49,125 nucleotides of DNA from an uncultured bacterium (GCA_903851135.1 CAINNK010000004.1:1-49125), one strand, 5' to 3'. Shown: positions 21,462 to 30,597, counted from the first letter of the stretch. Translations and numbers: made by a program. The notes: generated by a model from the sequence alone, not told the origin.

Positions 21462-22568
21462 ATGAATAAGCAGATTGTAAAAATATTTTTAATTTGGTTA
21501 GGACTTCTTTTGGCTGTTGGCTTTTTTGCCATGCATCTTTCTCTGTACAAGGGTGGAAAATGCGACGTCAAAAACCAACTGCCATATTATCGTTGGGATT
21601 CTTTTTGGTATACTTCTATTTCGCGTCATGGCTATAGCTTTTCTGACTCAAAAAACTCCAGCATTGCATTTTTCCCGCTCTACCCGGCGGTTATAAAGGT
21701 GGCCCATTTTAGTACTGACATTCGTGAAGATCATTTGAGCTTTGGTCTGAATATTGTTTTTTCTTTTTTGGCCGCTTTATATCTCTATCAATTGGCTAAC
21801 CTTGATTATGATGAGAAAAAAAGCTTGGCAGTGGTGATGGTATTTTTGTTTTTTCAACCGGCTTACTTTTTTCTTGCTGGCTATCCGGACGCGCTTTTTG
21901 CAATGCTAGCAATCGTGAGTTTGTATTTCGGTCGAAAAAAAGCTTGGGGCAGGGCTGGAATTGCAGCCGGACTCCTGACAATTACCAAGCCGTATGGGAT
22001 TTTGATGCTGCCAGCCCTTGGCTTGGAATATCTTTGGAGTCACGATTGGAACGTGAAAATACTTTTGAAAAAAATTGATTGGTTGCCATTGCTGCTGCCA
22101 CTTTTCTCGTTCGGCGGATTTGTGCTTTTTAATTATTTGAAATTTCACAACCCAGTTGCTTTTCTTGATGCTCAGCAAACTTGGGGCCGAACCTTGGCTA
22201 ATCCGGCCGTAGCTCTTTTAGAAGAAGGCAGGTATTATTTGTTTGGGGGAAAAATTTTGACCGGCAGTAATTTCCCTTATGTTATTTATCTTGGAAGTTT
22301 CGTTTTTTCCCTTTGGGCTTTTTGGTTGGCTTGGAGCAGGGTGCGAAAAACATACTTGCTTTTTTCGGGACTGCTTTTGCTCTCAGCTTTGCTAACTGGC
22401 ACCCTGACGAGTTGGGGACGCTATATGTTGTTGGGCTTTCCGGTGCTGATGGGTCCGGCTGTCTATTTGGCTGAAAAGAAAAAAATATTTTGGCTTTATT
22501 TGTTTATTTCCACTGCGCTACTACTTATCTGCGCCAATTTTTTTGTGCGTTGTTTTCCGTTTGAATAA
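21462..22568 (+). CDS. PIG-V-like GT-C mannosyltransferase family protein
   Basis: 368 aa with about 9 membrane helices. RWDSFWYTSISRHGY (near 45-59) and IAFFPLYPAVIK (about 69-80) correspond to the conserved WDxxWY and FFPLYP signatures of PIG-V-like dolichol/polyprenyl-phosphate sugar transferases, and ITKPYGILMLP fits the later conserved helix. It would transfer a sugar from a polyprenyl carrier to a surface glycan or protein. Starts further upstream (TTG 21450, ATG 21453) lie inside the preceding terminator, so ATG 21462 is used. First of three GT-C genes in a row. Confidence 0.8.
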   Translation: MNKQIVKIFLIWLGLLLAVGFFAMHLSLYKGGKCDVKNQLPYYRWDSFWYTSISRHGYSFSDSKNSSIAFFPLYPAVIKVAHFSTDIREDHLSFGLNIVFSFLAALYLYQLANLDYDEKKSLAVVMVFLFFQPAYFFLAGYPDALFAMLAIVSLYFGRKKAWGRAGIAAGLLTITKPYGILMLPALGLEYLWSHDWNVKILLKKIDWLPLLLPLFSFGGFVLFNYLKFHNPVAFLDAQQTWGRTLANPAVALLEEGRYYLFGGKILTGSNFPYVIYLGSFVFSLWAFWLAWSRVRKTYLLFSGLLLLSALLTGTLTSWGRYMLLGFPVLMGPAVYLAEKKKIFWLYLFISTALLLICANFFVRCFPFE

Positions 22569-22606
22569 CTAACCTTAAAAAGTATTTGGAACACAAAAAC
22601 ATTTTT

Positions 22607-23971
22607 ATGAAATATGCGTTATTGGAAGGACTAAAGAAAAAAATACAAACGCAATGGATTCTTTTTGTTTTAATTGCTGTTGGGATTTTTTTGCGGACCT
22701 ATCATTTTCAGCGACTACTTGTTTTCGCCAGTGATCAATTTCGAGATCTAGAATTAGTTAAAAGTGTAGTAAACGGACACAATACTTGGCCATTGCTTGG
22801 ACCGGACATGACCGGTGGGCAAGGTTTCAGGCTTGGTCCGATTTACTATTATTTTCAAATTATTTCGGCTAAAATTTTCGGGATTAGTTCGCTTAGTCAG
22901 GCTTATCCAGACTTGTTTTTTTCTATCCTTTCAATACCGCTGCTTTATTATTTTTTGAAACGTTATTTTAGTGAAAAAACAGCCCTTCTTTCTGTGACGG
23001 TGTATGTTTTTTCGTATTTCAGTATTGAATATTCTCGCTTTGCTTGGAATGTGAATTTCATTCCTTTTTTTGTTTTGTTGTTCTTGCTTTCTTTCGAAGA
23101 ATTTTTGTCTGGAGAGGAAAAGACCCAGTGGAAGTGGATTGCAGGCACCGGAATAGCCTTAGGAGTTGGAATTCAGTTGCATGCAATTTTGCTAATACTC
23201 TTGTTAGTTATGGCGGTCGGTATTTTTGTTTTTTTAATTGTGCGTAATATCAGAGTGTGGAAAAAAATTATTGTAATAATTTTAATAACCTTATTTTTAA
23301 ATACTCCGCAACTTTTGAGTGAACAAAAAAATAGTTTTGCAAATACAAAAATTTTTTTCAGAGCCTTCTTTTTTAAATCTCAACGTTCAGGGGGAACAAT
23401 TTTAAAAGGAATTACGCTTGATGTAGCCTGTAACGCTCAAGCTAATACACATATCTTGTCATCCTTGGGCAATAAAGATATTTGTGATTTTCTTTATGAC
23501 AATCAACAAATCAGCACTACTTATAAAACACCAATTATCTTGGACAGGCAACCTTGGTCACTTTTCGGCAAGTTCGTAAGTCTGTTTTTTTCAGTTTCGG
23601 GTTGCGGTTTTTTGCTGTATCATTTTTTCAAAGACAAAGGCAGAGAAAAATATTTTTCGGGGTTACTTGTTCTGTATGGTTTTCTTTATTTTTTGATTAT
23701 GATTCCGATTGCGCCCGGCTCAAGACTGCGATATTATCTGCCGATAATTTTTCTGCCCTTTGTCTTTCTTTCCTTCATCTTTGAATTTTTAATGCAAAAA
23801 TATCCTCAAAAATGTAACTGGATAATTGGTTTGCTTGTTTCTTTTCTATTGATGACAAACCTAAGCTCGATGCGCTTAAGGCTGAATGAAACAGGTTGTA
23901 GCAAAGAAGTCCAAGCTAATTTTGGTTGCAATTTGCCTTTAGATGGAACTTTTGTCAGAAAAAGAAGATAA
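22607..23971 (+). CDS. GT-C glycosyltransferase (family 39-like), short paralogue
   Basis: 454 aa with about 10 membrane helices. The GT-C first-loop acidic motif is VFASDQFRDLELVKSVV (SDQFRD), followed by WPLLGPD and RLGPIYYYFQIISAKIFG. It is a close paralogue of the next gene, with long blocks in the same order. Compared with that paralogue it lacks the C-terminal soluble region of about 90 residues and ends in a basic FVRKRR. The polyprenyl-sugar donor and acceptor are unknown. A TTG 21 bp upstream is less likely than the ATG at 22607. Confidence 0.8.
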   Translation: MKYALLEGLKKKIQTQWILFVLIAVGIFLRTYHFQRLLVFASDQFRDLELVKSVVNGHNTWPLLGPDMTGGQGFRLGPIYYYFQIISAKIFGISSLSQAYPDLFFSILSIPLLYYFLKRYFSEKTALLSVTVYVFSYFSIEYSRFAWNVNFIPFFVLLFLLSFEEFLSGEEKTQWKWIAGTGIALGVGIQLHAILLILLLVMAVGIFVFLIVRNIRVWKKIIVIILITLFLNTPQLLSEQKNSFANTKIFFRAFFFKSQRSGGTILKGITLDVACNAQANTHILSSLGNKDICDFLYDNQQISTTYKTPIILDRQPWSLFGKFVSLFFSVSGCGFLLYHFFKDKGREKYFSGLLVLYGFLYFLIMIPIAPGSRLRYYLPIIFLPFVFLSFIFEFLMQKYPQKCNWIIGLLVSFLLMTNLSSMRLRLNETGCSKEVQANFGCNLPLDGTFVRKRR

Positions 23972-24047
23972 AAAGGTAAAAATGATTGAGCTGTTTGCTT
24001 TTCTGATATAATAAATAGAAGTAAGGTTTTGAAAAAATTTAGTAACT

Positions 24048-25703
24048 ATGTTTAAATCTGTGCTGGAAAACATTGTCACAAAACTGAAGAACAATAGAAG
24101 ACTAGTCCTGCTATTTTGCGGTATTTTTTTAGTTGGCATCTTTCTGCGAACTTATCATTTTAGGCAATGGCTTTATTTTTATCCAGATCAGGCTCGGGAC
24201 CTTATGTTGACCCAGGATGTGCTCGCTGGAAAAGCTGCTTGGCCCCTGCTGGGACCGATTGCGGCCAGCACTCCCTTCAAGCTCGGTCCGATTTATTATT
24301 ATTTCCAAATTATTTCCGCCAAAATTTTCGGAGCAGCGCCTCAAACAGTAGCCTATCCAGATGTTTTGTTTGGAATTTTAACTTTGCCGCTGCTGTATTT
24401 TTTTCTCAAGCGTTATTTTGACTCGAAAATAGCGTTACTGATGATGGGTTTGTACTCAATTTCTTTTTATGTGATTAGATATTCTCGATTTGCTTGGAAT
24501 TCCAACCCGATACCTTTTTTTGTGTTGCTTTTTTTGTTGGGGCTGACTGAATTTCTCACTGCTAAAGAAAAAACAGCTTGGGGATGGATTGTTGTAATTG
24601 GGATTGCGCTGGGCGTCGGTGTGCAGCTGCACACGGTGCTGTTGGTTTTGCTGCCAATGTTGATGTTGTTGACTTTTGGCTTTTTGGTGAAAAAGAATCA
24701 ACACGTTTTGCTTAAATTTTTTGCAATTTTTTTGATTGCTTTTGCTTTGAATGCACCTCAACTTATCAGTGAAAGTCGGACGCATTTTCAAAATTCCAGA
24801 TACTTTTTTCAAGTTTTCAGTGGCAGGTCTCCGCAGCAAGGAAGTGGTCTTTTGGAAAACTTTGCTTTAAACGTCATTTGTCAGTCACAGGCCAATGCTG
24901 TTTTCCTGTCTTCTTTGAACGGTGTGGACTCGTGCACTGTTTTTTCTGAGTTAAGACCCAGCACCTATAGCGAGGGAACTATAACGGACTATGTTATTTC
25001 AATGTTCAGTATCGTCTTTGGTTTTTGTTTTTCAGCGGCAGGTTATGTCTTGCTAGTTTATTATTTTAAAAAGGAAAAGAATGAAAGAAAGAAAATATTC
25101 TTAGGAACACTACTAATTTATAGCGTACTGACCTTTCTGGTTATTTTGCCGGTTGCCAGTCATAATAGTCAGGTTCGTTATTGGCAGCCAACTTTGTTTT
25201 TGCCGTTTTTATTTTTGGGTCTGTTACTGCATTTTTGCTCCAAGAGATTTTCCAAAAAGTGTAATTGGTTTTTGGCGCCAGTAGTTGTTTTCTTAGTTGT
25301 CGCAAATTTTTGGACTATTGCTTTACAGGTTAAGAAATATGAGGCTCAATTGCAAAACACGCCTCAATATGTGGTGCTTGGAGAGCTTGAAAATATGCGT
25401 GATTATATTGCAGCTCAAGAACATGGCGCGAAGGTGGCTTTTTTGGTGGGAGAAGATAAGCGGATGTTAAATGGCCCGGATAAATACGTGCAAAATTATT
25501 ATAAGCCCTTGGCATACGTCCTGTGGCAGCGAAATATCAATCTGCTGAAAAATCAAAAAGATTTAGATAATTTACCTGCAGATGCAATCTTTTTTCATGT
25601 TGGGCAGAAAGGGGAGGATCAGCAGCTGACGGATATCAATGGCTTTACTATTTCGCAAGGTAAGAGTTTCGGCAATATTGATGTTTATAGCTTGAAAAAA
25701 TAA
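24048..25703 (+). CDS. GT-C glycosyltransferase (family 39-like), full-length paralogue
   Basis: 551 aa. YPDQARDLMLTQDVLAG carries the DQxRD catalytic acidic motif in the first periplasmic loop. WPLLGPIAA, KLGPIYYYFQIISAKIFG and RYSRFAWNSNPIPFF follow as in the upstream paralogue. About 10 membrane helices precede a C-terminal extracytoplasmic domain (about 445-551), which the paralogue lacks. The tandem pair arose by duplication. Role: transfer of a lipid-linked sugar outside the membrane. A -10-like GATATAAT lies at 24004-24011. Confidence 0.85.
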   Translation: MFKSVLENIVTKLKNNRRLVLLFCGIFLVGIFLRTYHFRQWLYFYPDQARDLMLTQDVLAGKAAWPLLGPIAASTPFKLGPIYYYFQIISAKIFGAAPQTVAYPDVLFGILTLPLLYFFLKRYFDSKIALLMMGLYSISFYVIRYSRFAWNSNPIPFFVLLFLLGLTEFLTAKEKTAWGWIVVIGIALGVGVQLHTVLLVLLPMLMLLTFGFLVKKNQHVLLKFFAIFLIAFALNAPQLISESRTHFQNSRYFFQVFSGRSPQQGSGLLENFALNVICQSQANAVFLSSLNGVDSCTVFSELRPSTYSEGTITDYVISMFSIVFGFCFSAAGYVLLVYYFKKEKNERKKIFLGTLLIYSVLTFLVILPVASHNSQVRYWQPTLFLPFLFLGLLLHFCSKRFSKKCNWFLAPVVVFLVVANFWTIALQVKKYEAQLQNTPQYVVLGELENMRDYIAAQEHGAKVAFLVGEDKRMLNGPDKYVQNYYKPLAYVLWQRNINLLKNQKDLDNLPADAIFFHVGQKGEDQQLTDINGFTISQGKSFGNIDVYSLKK

Positions 25704-25736
25704 AGAACAGTAGCGATAATTTTTTGAAAAATCATC

Positions 25737-26807
25737 ATGGATAAGAAAAAACTAATATTGCCAGTCGGCATAATTTTGTTGTTGTTTGGGCTAGCCTATT
25801 TTGGCTCAGCCTCTTTTAGTAATAATCTGAACAAAAGATGGAACACGGCTTATGTAAAAGTAGCTAGGATTGTGAGGAATTTTCAAATCACTCACATTAA
25901 AGATGAATCGCCAGGCGTGGGACCCGGGAATAATTCTGTGGAAGTTAAAGACCCCGAGCATTTTTCTTTCGCTGTCATGGGCGATACGCAGATGTTTAAT
26001 TTTCCAGGCAATACCGGTTCGCTTCAAAAAGCAGTCAATCAAATCAGAAAAATAAACCCCAGTTTGGTGATGACGGTGGGGGATTTGATTCAGGGTTGCA
26101 ACACGAGTGACAAGTGCATGAACTATAAAATTTGGAAAAGTGTTGTTAAACCGCTTTTACCGATAACGTATGAGGTGGTCGGTAATCATGACCGAATTGT
26201 GGGTAATAGTAATCCGCACAAAGTAGCTGCTGATAAGGATTGGCAAAGTTTTTTTAATTTGCCAACTAATGGACCTGATGGGTACAGTGAATTCGTTTAC
26301 TCTTTCAATGTTGGCAATTCACATTTTGTCGTGCTAGACAGCGAAAAGCCAAAAGAGCATATTATTGGGCAAGAGCAATTGGATTGGCTGGAAAAAGACT
26401 TGTCAGTCAACAAACAAGACAACACTTTTGTTTTTTATCACGAACCGGCCTTTCCGATGAGTTATAAAGTTGGACAAAGTTTGGATGTGCGCAAAGATCA
26501 ACGCGATGCGCTTTGGGCTATTTTGGACAAATATGATGTGACGGCAGTTTTCAATGGTCATGAGCATATTTTTTCCAGGCAAAATATTGATGCCAATTTT
26601 TTTCCAAATGCCAAAAGCAAAATTTATCAATTTATCATCGGCAACACCGATGCTTCCGAAAGGCAGAATGTTGCTATTGGAAATCAAGTGAACTATTATC
26701 ACCAGGGACATGATTTCGTGATGGTGGATGTTGCAGGCAAAGAAATCACCGTCAAGCTATTTTCGGTAGATGGAGAATTGATTAACTCTTTTACTTTTTC
26801 TAAATGA
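25737..26807 (+). CDS. Membrane-anchored calcineurin-like metallophosphoesterase
   Basis: 356 aa. An N-terminal signal anchor (about 6-26) precedes the catalytic domain. The five metal-site motifs are in order: VMGDTQ (D..), TVGDLIQG, GNHD, YHEPAF (FYHEP) and FNGHEH. The order and spacing match the purple-acid/CpdA-like metallophosphoesterases. It acts outside the membrane on phosphate esters; the substrate is unknown. It follows the GT-C pair by 33 bp and may be in their operon, which would fit a role in lipid-carrier or polymer phosphate turnover (inference). Confidence 0.9.
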   Translation: MDKKKLILPVGIILLLFGLAYFGSASFSNNLNKRWNTAYVKVARIVRNFQITHIKDESPGVGPGNNSVEVKDPEHFSFAVMGDTQMFNFPGNTGSLQKAVNQIRKINPSLVMTVGDLIQGCNTSDKCMNYKIWKSVVKPLLPITYEVVGNHDRIVGNSNPHKVAADKDWQSFFNLPTNGPDGYSEFVYSFNVGNSHFVVLDSEKPKEHIIGQEQLDWLEKDLSVNKQDNTFVFYHEPAFPMSYKVGQSLDVRKDQRDALWAILDKYDVTAVFNGHEHIFSRQNIDANFFPNAKSKIYQFIIGNTDASERQNVAIGNQVNYYHQGHDFVMVDVAGKEITVKLFSVDGELINSFTFSK

Positions 26808-26832
26808 ATTTAATTAGAAATTATTATTAATT

Positions 26833-27165
26833 ATGTCAAACAAAAAAACAAACAAAAAAACGAATAAGCAAGTAGCTAAAATTAGTGTGAAAAAAATAGT
26901 TTATGTCGTTTTGACTATTTTCCTGGGGAAATTACTCGGGCTGCTGGCCTTTGAGTTGATTTCGTTTAATTTTGTCAGTACGTTAGAGAAAGATTCTTTG
27001 CCGGTGGCATATGATCAAATTTTCGGACTGGTTTGGAGTCCGCTGCCAGCCTATCTTTTTTGGACCCTGATTTTCTTCGGCGCCGTGGGAGGCTTTTTCT
27101 TGGGTCTAACCTGGTGGCGGATTGTCTATGTCGAGCACAGGCACTGGAGAAATAAGACGAAATAA
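26833..27165 (+). CDS. Small membrane protein with Lys-rich N-terminus, 110 aa
   Basis: A very basic first 22 residues (repeated KKTNKK), then two or three membrane segments (about 24-50, 68-92) and a basic C-terminus after VEHRHW. Family not recognised. It follows the phosphoesterase gene by 25 bp, and a terminator follows. Confidence 0.65.
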   Translation: MSNKKTNKKTNKQVAKISVKKIVYVVLTIFLGKLLGLLAFELISFNFVSTLEKDSLPVAYDQIFGLVWSPLPAYLFWTLIFFGAVGGFFLGLTWWRIVYVEHRHWRNKTK

Positions 27166-27190
27166 ATTTATTTAAAATTTTTTCCCCAAC

Positions 27191-27224
27191 AAAAAACTCC
27201 CCAGCTTACGCCGGAGAGTTTTTT
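27191..27224. terminator. Bidirectional terminator between convergent genes
   Basis: AAAACTC ... GAGTTTT stem with inner CC/GG pairs and T-runs on both strands. It ends the 26833 operon and the cold-shock gene. Confidence 0.8.
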
Positions 27225-27244
27225 GAAAAGTAAATGCGCTAAGA

Positions 27245-27442
27245 TTACGCTAGGGTAACATTAACAGCGTTCAAGCCTTTTGGAGATTCTTCTGATTCGA
27301 AAGAAACATTGTCTCCTTCTTGCAGTTGATCAAATGAAACACCAACCAAAGAATTGCTGTGGAAAAATAGGTCTTTTCCCAATTCTGGAGAGGTGATAAA
27401 GCCGAAGCCTTTGTCAGTTTTCTTTTTGATTACACCATTCAT
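27245..27442 (-). CDS. Cold-shock domain protein (Csp)
   Basis: 65 aa, the usual Csp length. RNP1 KGFGFI is at 11-16 and RNP2 LFFHS at 25-29. A beta-barrel single-stranded RNA/DNA chaperone. ATG 27440-27442 is the start: the frame is open further upstream, but the transcription start predicted from the promoter at 27524-27552 lies there, giving a 75-nt leader as is usual for cold-shock mRNAs. Confidence 0.95.
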   Translation of the reverse strand: MNGVIKKKTDKGFGFITSPELGKDLFFHSNSLVGVSFDQLQEGDNVSFESEESPKGLNAVNVTLA

Positions 27443-27523
27443 AGTTTTGAAGTGATTTTTAGATTTGTAAATTTGAAAGTTTGCAGGGCTCGACGATTGT
27501 TCCAACAATAATTTCACGTCTTC

Positions 27524-27552
27524 AGTCTAGCATAGAAAGCTTTAAAAGTCAA
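27524..27552 (-). promoter_or_regulatory. Promoter of the cold-shock gene
   Basis: Minus strand TTGACT (plus 27547-27552), 17-bp spacer, TGC-TAGACT (plus 27524-27529). Confidence 0.75.
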
Positions 27553-27589
27553 CTAGGACAAGCCGGGCGCTAATTATTTCAAAGTTTCA

Positions 27590-27736
27590 AGTTGTAACCT
27601 GGAAAGTCAATAAAATGAAAAATGATGATTTAGGCTGGCTTAGTCTTTACAAGACGTCTGTTTTCAGGTTAAGATAAAGACTGCATTACGAGGTTACCGA
27701 ACTAGGGAGATATAATTTTTTAGTGTTTTTAAGAAT
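27590..27736 (+). promoter_or_regulatory. Possible structured leader of the ABC-F gene
   Basis: AGTCTTTA (27642-27649) pairs perfectly with TAAAGACT (27675-27682). TAACCT at 27595-27600 can pair with either of two AGGTTA copies (27666-27671, 27691-27696), giving mutually exclusive or pseudoknotted folds. ABC-F genes are often controlled by leader attenuation. The transcription start is not clear, so the TAACCT segment may or may not be in the mRNA. Confidence 0.3.
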
Positions 27737-29188
27737 ATGGCCAAGGATGACGTTGCAATCAGATTTAACAAAGTGACTTTTGAATATTCTCATGAAAAGC
27801 CAATTTTAGATGAGGCTTCTTTTGCGCTGCGCCGAGGCACGAAAATGACTTTGATGGGTCAAAATGGAGCAGGCAAGAGCACGATTTTGAATTTGATCAC
27901 GGGTGCGCTCAAACCAGAAGATGGTTCAATTTATGTCGATAGCGATTTGACGATTGCCTATGCCAAGCAAGTGATTCCTCGTGAGCAATTAGATTTGACG
28001 GTGAAGGAATTTTTTGAAAAATGTTTTGATGAGAAAATTTACAACCTTGATCCAAAAATTGACGCAGTGCTGGATGCAGTGAATTTGCATGCTCCGAAAG
28101 ACAAAATCATTCGAGCTTTTTCTGGTGGACAACAGGCCAGGCTTTTGATGGCTTCAGCCTTGATCCAAAATGCCGAGCTGCTCATTTTGGATGAACCGAC
28201 GAACAATCTTGATAAGGCAGGCATTGCTCATTTGACAGCCTTTCTCATGAATTATGACAAAACTTGCATTGTGATTTCTCATGATGCGGACTTTTTAAAT
28301 TCCTTTACTGATGGCGTGCTCTATTTGGATGTTTTCACGCACAAAGTCGATCAATATCTGGGTGACTATTATGTGGTGGTGGCGGAAATTGCCGCCCGCA
28401 TTGAGAAAGAAAAAATGAAAAATGCGCAATATGAAAAAGAAATTATTGCCAACAAGGAAAAGGCCAACTTCTTTGCCAACAAAGGAGGAAAAATGAGATT
28501 AGTAGCACGGCGCATGCGCGACAAAGCGGCTGAAATGGAAGAGGCTAAAGTCGATGTGCGCAAAGAGGATAAGGCTATTCGCGGTTTTTCCATTCCAACT
28601 CAAGAAAACTTGAGCGGCGAAATTTTGAAAATTTCATCCCTAACGGTGATCAAAAATCACGAGCCCGAGGAAAAACAAGTTAATGTTTCGCTCAAAAAGA
28701 ACAATCATTTGCTTTTGGCTGGGCCTAATGGCATTGGTAAAAGCACCTTATTGGAATCACTGGCAGCTGAAACGGCCAAAGGCGCTAAATATGCCGAGGG
28801 CGTGCGAATTGGCTATTATCGTCAGGATTTTTCCACGCTCAATTTTGAAGACACGGTTTATCAATCTTTGGCTGGAGCAATGCAAACTACGGATGAAGAA
28901 AGATTGCGTAGCGTGGCTTCCGGTTTTTTGATTGATGGAAAATTGATTAATTCCAAAATCGGTACACTTTCAGAAGGACAAAAGGGATTGGTGGCGTTTG
29001 CGCGTTTGGTGTTGGAGCAACCGGGGCTTTTAGTTTTAGACGAGCCGACCAATCATATCAATTTCCGTCATTTGCCGATTATCGCCAAGGCATTGAGTGA
29101 ATATGAAGGTGCGATGGTGCTCGTCAGTCACGTGGCAGATTTTGTGCAGCAGATTAGGATTGATGAAGTTTTGGATTTGGAAAAGTAG
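27737..29188 (+). CDS. ABC-F family ATP-binding protein
   Basis: 483 aa with two ABC ATPase domains and no membrane part. Domain 1 has GQNGAGKST at 41-49, the signature FSGGQQARL (about 129) and LLILDEPTNNLD. A charged, Lys/Glu-rich helical linker (about 215-275) corresponds to the P-site tRNA-interacting motif region. Domain 2 has GPNGIGKST, a deviating signature LSEGQKGLV and LDEPTNHIN instead of NHLD. ABC-F proteins act on ribosomes in translation or antibiotic protection. The shortened length and altered second site place it outside the well-known subfamilies I can name. It stands alone, behind a possibly structured leader. Confidence 0.9.
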   Translation: MAKDDVAIRFNKVTFEYSHEKPILDEASFALRRGTKMTLMGQNGAGKSTILNLITGALKPEDGSIYVDSDLTIAYAKQVIPREQLDLTVKEFFEKCFDEKIYNLDPKIDAVLDAVNLHAPKDKIIRAFSGGQQARLLMASALIQNAELLILDEPTNNLDKAGIAHLTAFLMNYDKTCIVISHDADFLNSFTDGVLYLDVFTHKVDQYLGDYYVVVAEIAARIEKEKMKNAQYEKEIIANKEKANFFANKGGKMRLVARRMRDKAAEMEEAKVDVRKEDKAIRGFSIPTQENLSGEILKISSLTVIKNHEPEEKQVNVSLKKNNHLLLAGPNGIGKSTLLESLAAETAKGAKYAEGVRIGYYRQDFSTLNFEDTVYQSLAGAMQTTDEERLRSVASGFLIDGKLINSKIGTLSEGQKGLVAFARLVLEQPGLLVLDEPTNHINFRHLPIIAKALSEYEGAMVLVSHVADFVQQIRIDEVLDLEK

Positions 29189-29224
29189 AAGCAGTTTTTA
29201 GCCGCATTAGCTTTTAGGAAATAC

Positions 29225-29302
29225 ATGAATTCAGAATCTACGAATTTATTTTTAAAACACCTAGAGAAATTAGAACAATTAGAACACTTACAGCATTTAT
29301 AA
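29225..29302 (+). CDS. Candidate 25-aa Leu-rich peptide
   Basis: A short frame with ATG at 29225 and stop at 29300-29302. The sequence has a regular Leu spacing (LEKLEQLEHLQHL) that could form an amphipathic helix. It is followed without gap by a hairpin terminator. No clear Shine-Dalgarno; it could be chance. Confidence 0.25.
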   Translation: MNSESTNLFLKHLEKLEQLEHLQHL

Positions 29303-29322
29303 CATCCTCTCGGGTGTTTTTT
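29301..29322 (+). terminator. Terminator after the ABC-F region
   Basis: AACATCC-TCTC-GGGTGTT hairpin (one G-U), followed by a T-run. Confidence 0.75.
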
Positions 29323-29327
29323 GTTTG

Positions 29328-29336
29328 TGCTAGAAT
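29328..29336 (+). promoter_or_regulatory. Extended -10 promoter of the 29396 gene
   Basis: TGTGC-TAGAAT, 60 bp upstream of the ATG; no good -35. Confidence 0.5.
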
Positions 29337-29395
29337 AAAATAGTTGAAACTTTCGTACTAAAAGATAATAAATCCAAATGCATAATTTCTAAAAA

Positions 29396-30565
29396 ATGAA
29401 TTTCATCAAAGAAATCAAATTTTTTCACGTGGTTGCAATTGTTTTGGCTCTCTCGGGGCTAGTTTTCGGTTGGATTTTTTTTGAAACGCGCTTTTCAAAT
29501 GCCACAAAGCTGCAAACCCCAACACCTGTGCCAGAGGTAGCAACTGAGAACAAGCTGCCAATTGTTCCGAAAATCAAAGACCGGCCAAAAACGGCGTCAG
29601 TTTCGATGGCAAGACTGAAAGCTCAGGGCTGCGTGACAGATGGACTTTTGTCGGAATATAATCCCGATTGGCAAGAATATGCCAACTTGATTAATCGATC
29701 CAATTGTTATTATCTCCACCGGGCGATTGAAACGTGGCTGACTCCGCCTGATTTTGAAACCATAAATTTCGAAATGGGGCAGATTACCAAAAAAGATGTT
29801 GTGTATGGCATGTTTTTGGCTGAAGCAATCGATACGCGAGCGAAATATTTCAATAATGGTGAAAACAAATATTTTGATTTTGAAAAAATGTGTCGCAAAG
29901 GCAGTGACAATGCTTGGGGTGATCATACCTGCAAGCCGACTTTCGCCAGCAAGGAATATCGGGATTATCTTGCCTATATCACGCACTGGGCAATTGACCT
30001 GGGGGTGCAAAGTTTTACCTTTGGTCAAATATATATGCAAGAAGCAGCTGGTAAAAACTATGCTTCGGAAATAATCACTGATATGCGACAGTACGCCAAA
30101 GCAAAAGGGGTGGATATTGTTGTTGGAGCTCAGACAGGGGACATTATGGATGCAAATTACCTCAGCTTGTTTGATTATATTGAAGGCGGAGTTGGAATTG
30201 ATGGAAATGGTCAGGTTGAAAATGGCCCCTGTCTTTCAACGCGAGGTGGTTGTTGGGCTCTGCTGTGGCATCAAAATTATGCCAGCAAGGCTAAAAATGT
30301 TTTGCTCCATTTGGATTGGAGCGGAATTGTATCTGACGATTTAGACATTTTTGCACGAATGTCACCAGATGCAAGGAGTCAAACTTTGAAAAATTTATAC
30401 GCAAAATTTAATGCTGGTAATACTGGTTTTTTGATGCCAATGTTTGGAGTTTTGGCCAATGAAAATGAGGGTTGTCATGGGCCTAAAAGAAAATTCTACT
30501 CAGCTGACAAGGCTTATTCTTGCAATGACGAGAAAGCTATTAATCAAATTTTATCGAGAAAATAA
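29396..30565 (+). CDS. Secreted or anchored protein of unknown function, 389 aa
   Basis: A signal anchor at about 11-32, a Pro/Thr-rich linker (about 38-65), then a globular extracytoplasmic domain with several Cys (GC.., SNC.., KMC.., TCK.., GPC.., GGC.., GC.., SC..), probably disulphide-bonded. Alternating strands and helices with HWAIDLGVQSFTFGQ, DIVVGAQTGD, DYIEGGVGI and NVLLHLDWSG look like successive strands of a TIM-barrel, possibly a glycoside-hydrolase-like fold (inference). I cannot assign a family. It lies between the ABC-F gene and the pilin-like cluster, with own promoter and terminator. Confidence 0.75.
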   Translation: MNFIKEIKFFHVVAIVLALSGLVFGWIFFETRFSNATKLQTPTPVPEVATENKLPIVPKIKDRPKTASVSMARLKAQGCVTDGLLSEYNPDWQEYANLINRSNCYYLHRAIETWLTPPDFETINFEMGQITKKDVVYGMFLAEAIDTRAKYFNNGENKYFDFEKMCRKGSDNAWGDHTCKPTFASKEYRDYLAYITHWAIDLGVQSFTFGQIYMQEAAGKNYASEIITDMRQYAKAKGVDIVVGAQTGDIMDANYLSLFDYIEGGVGIDGNGQVENGPCLSTRGGCWALLWHQNYASKAKNVLLHLDWSGIVSDDLDIFARMSPDARSQTLKNLYAKFNAGNTGFLMPMFGVLANENEGCHGPKRKFYSADKAYSCNDEKAINQILSRK

Positions 30566-30597
30566 CCTATAGCAGAATATTGATGCTAGATTTTTAA

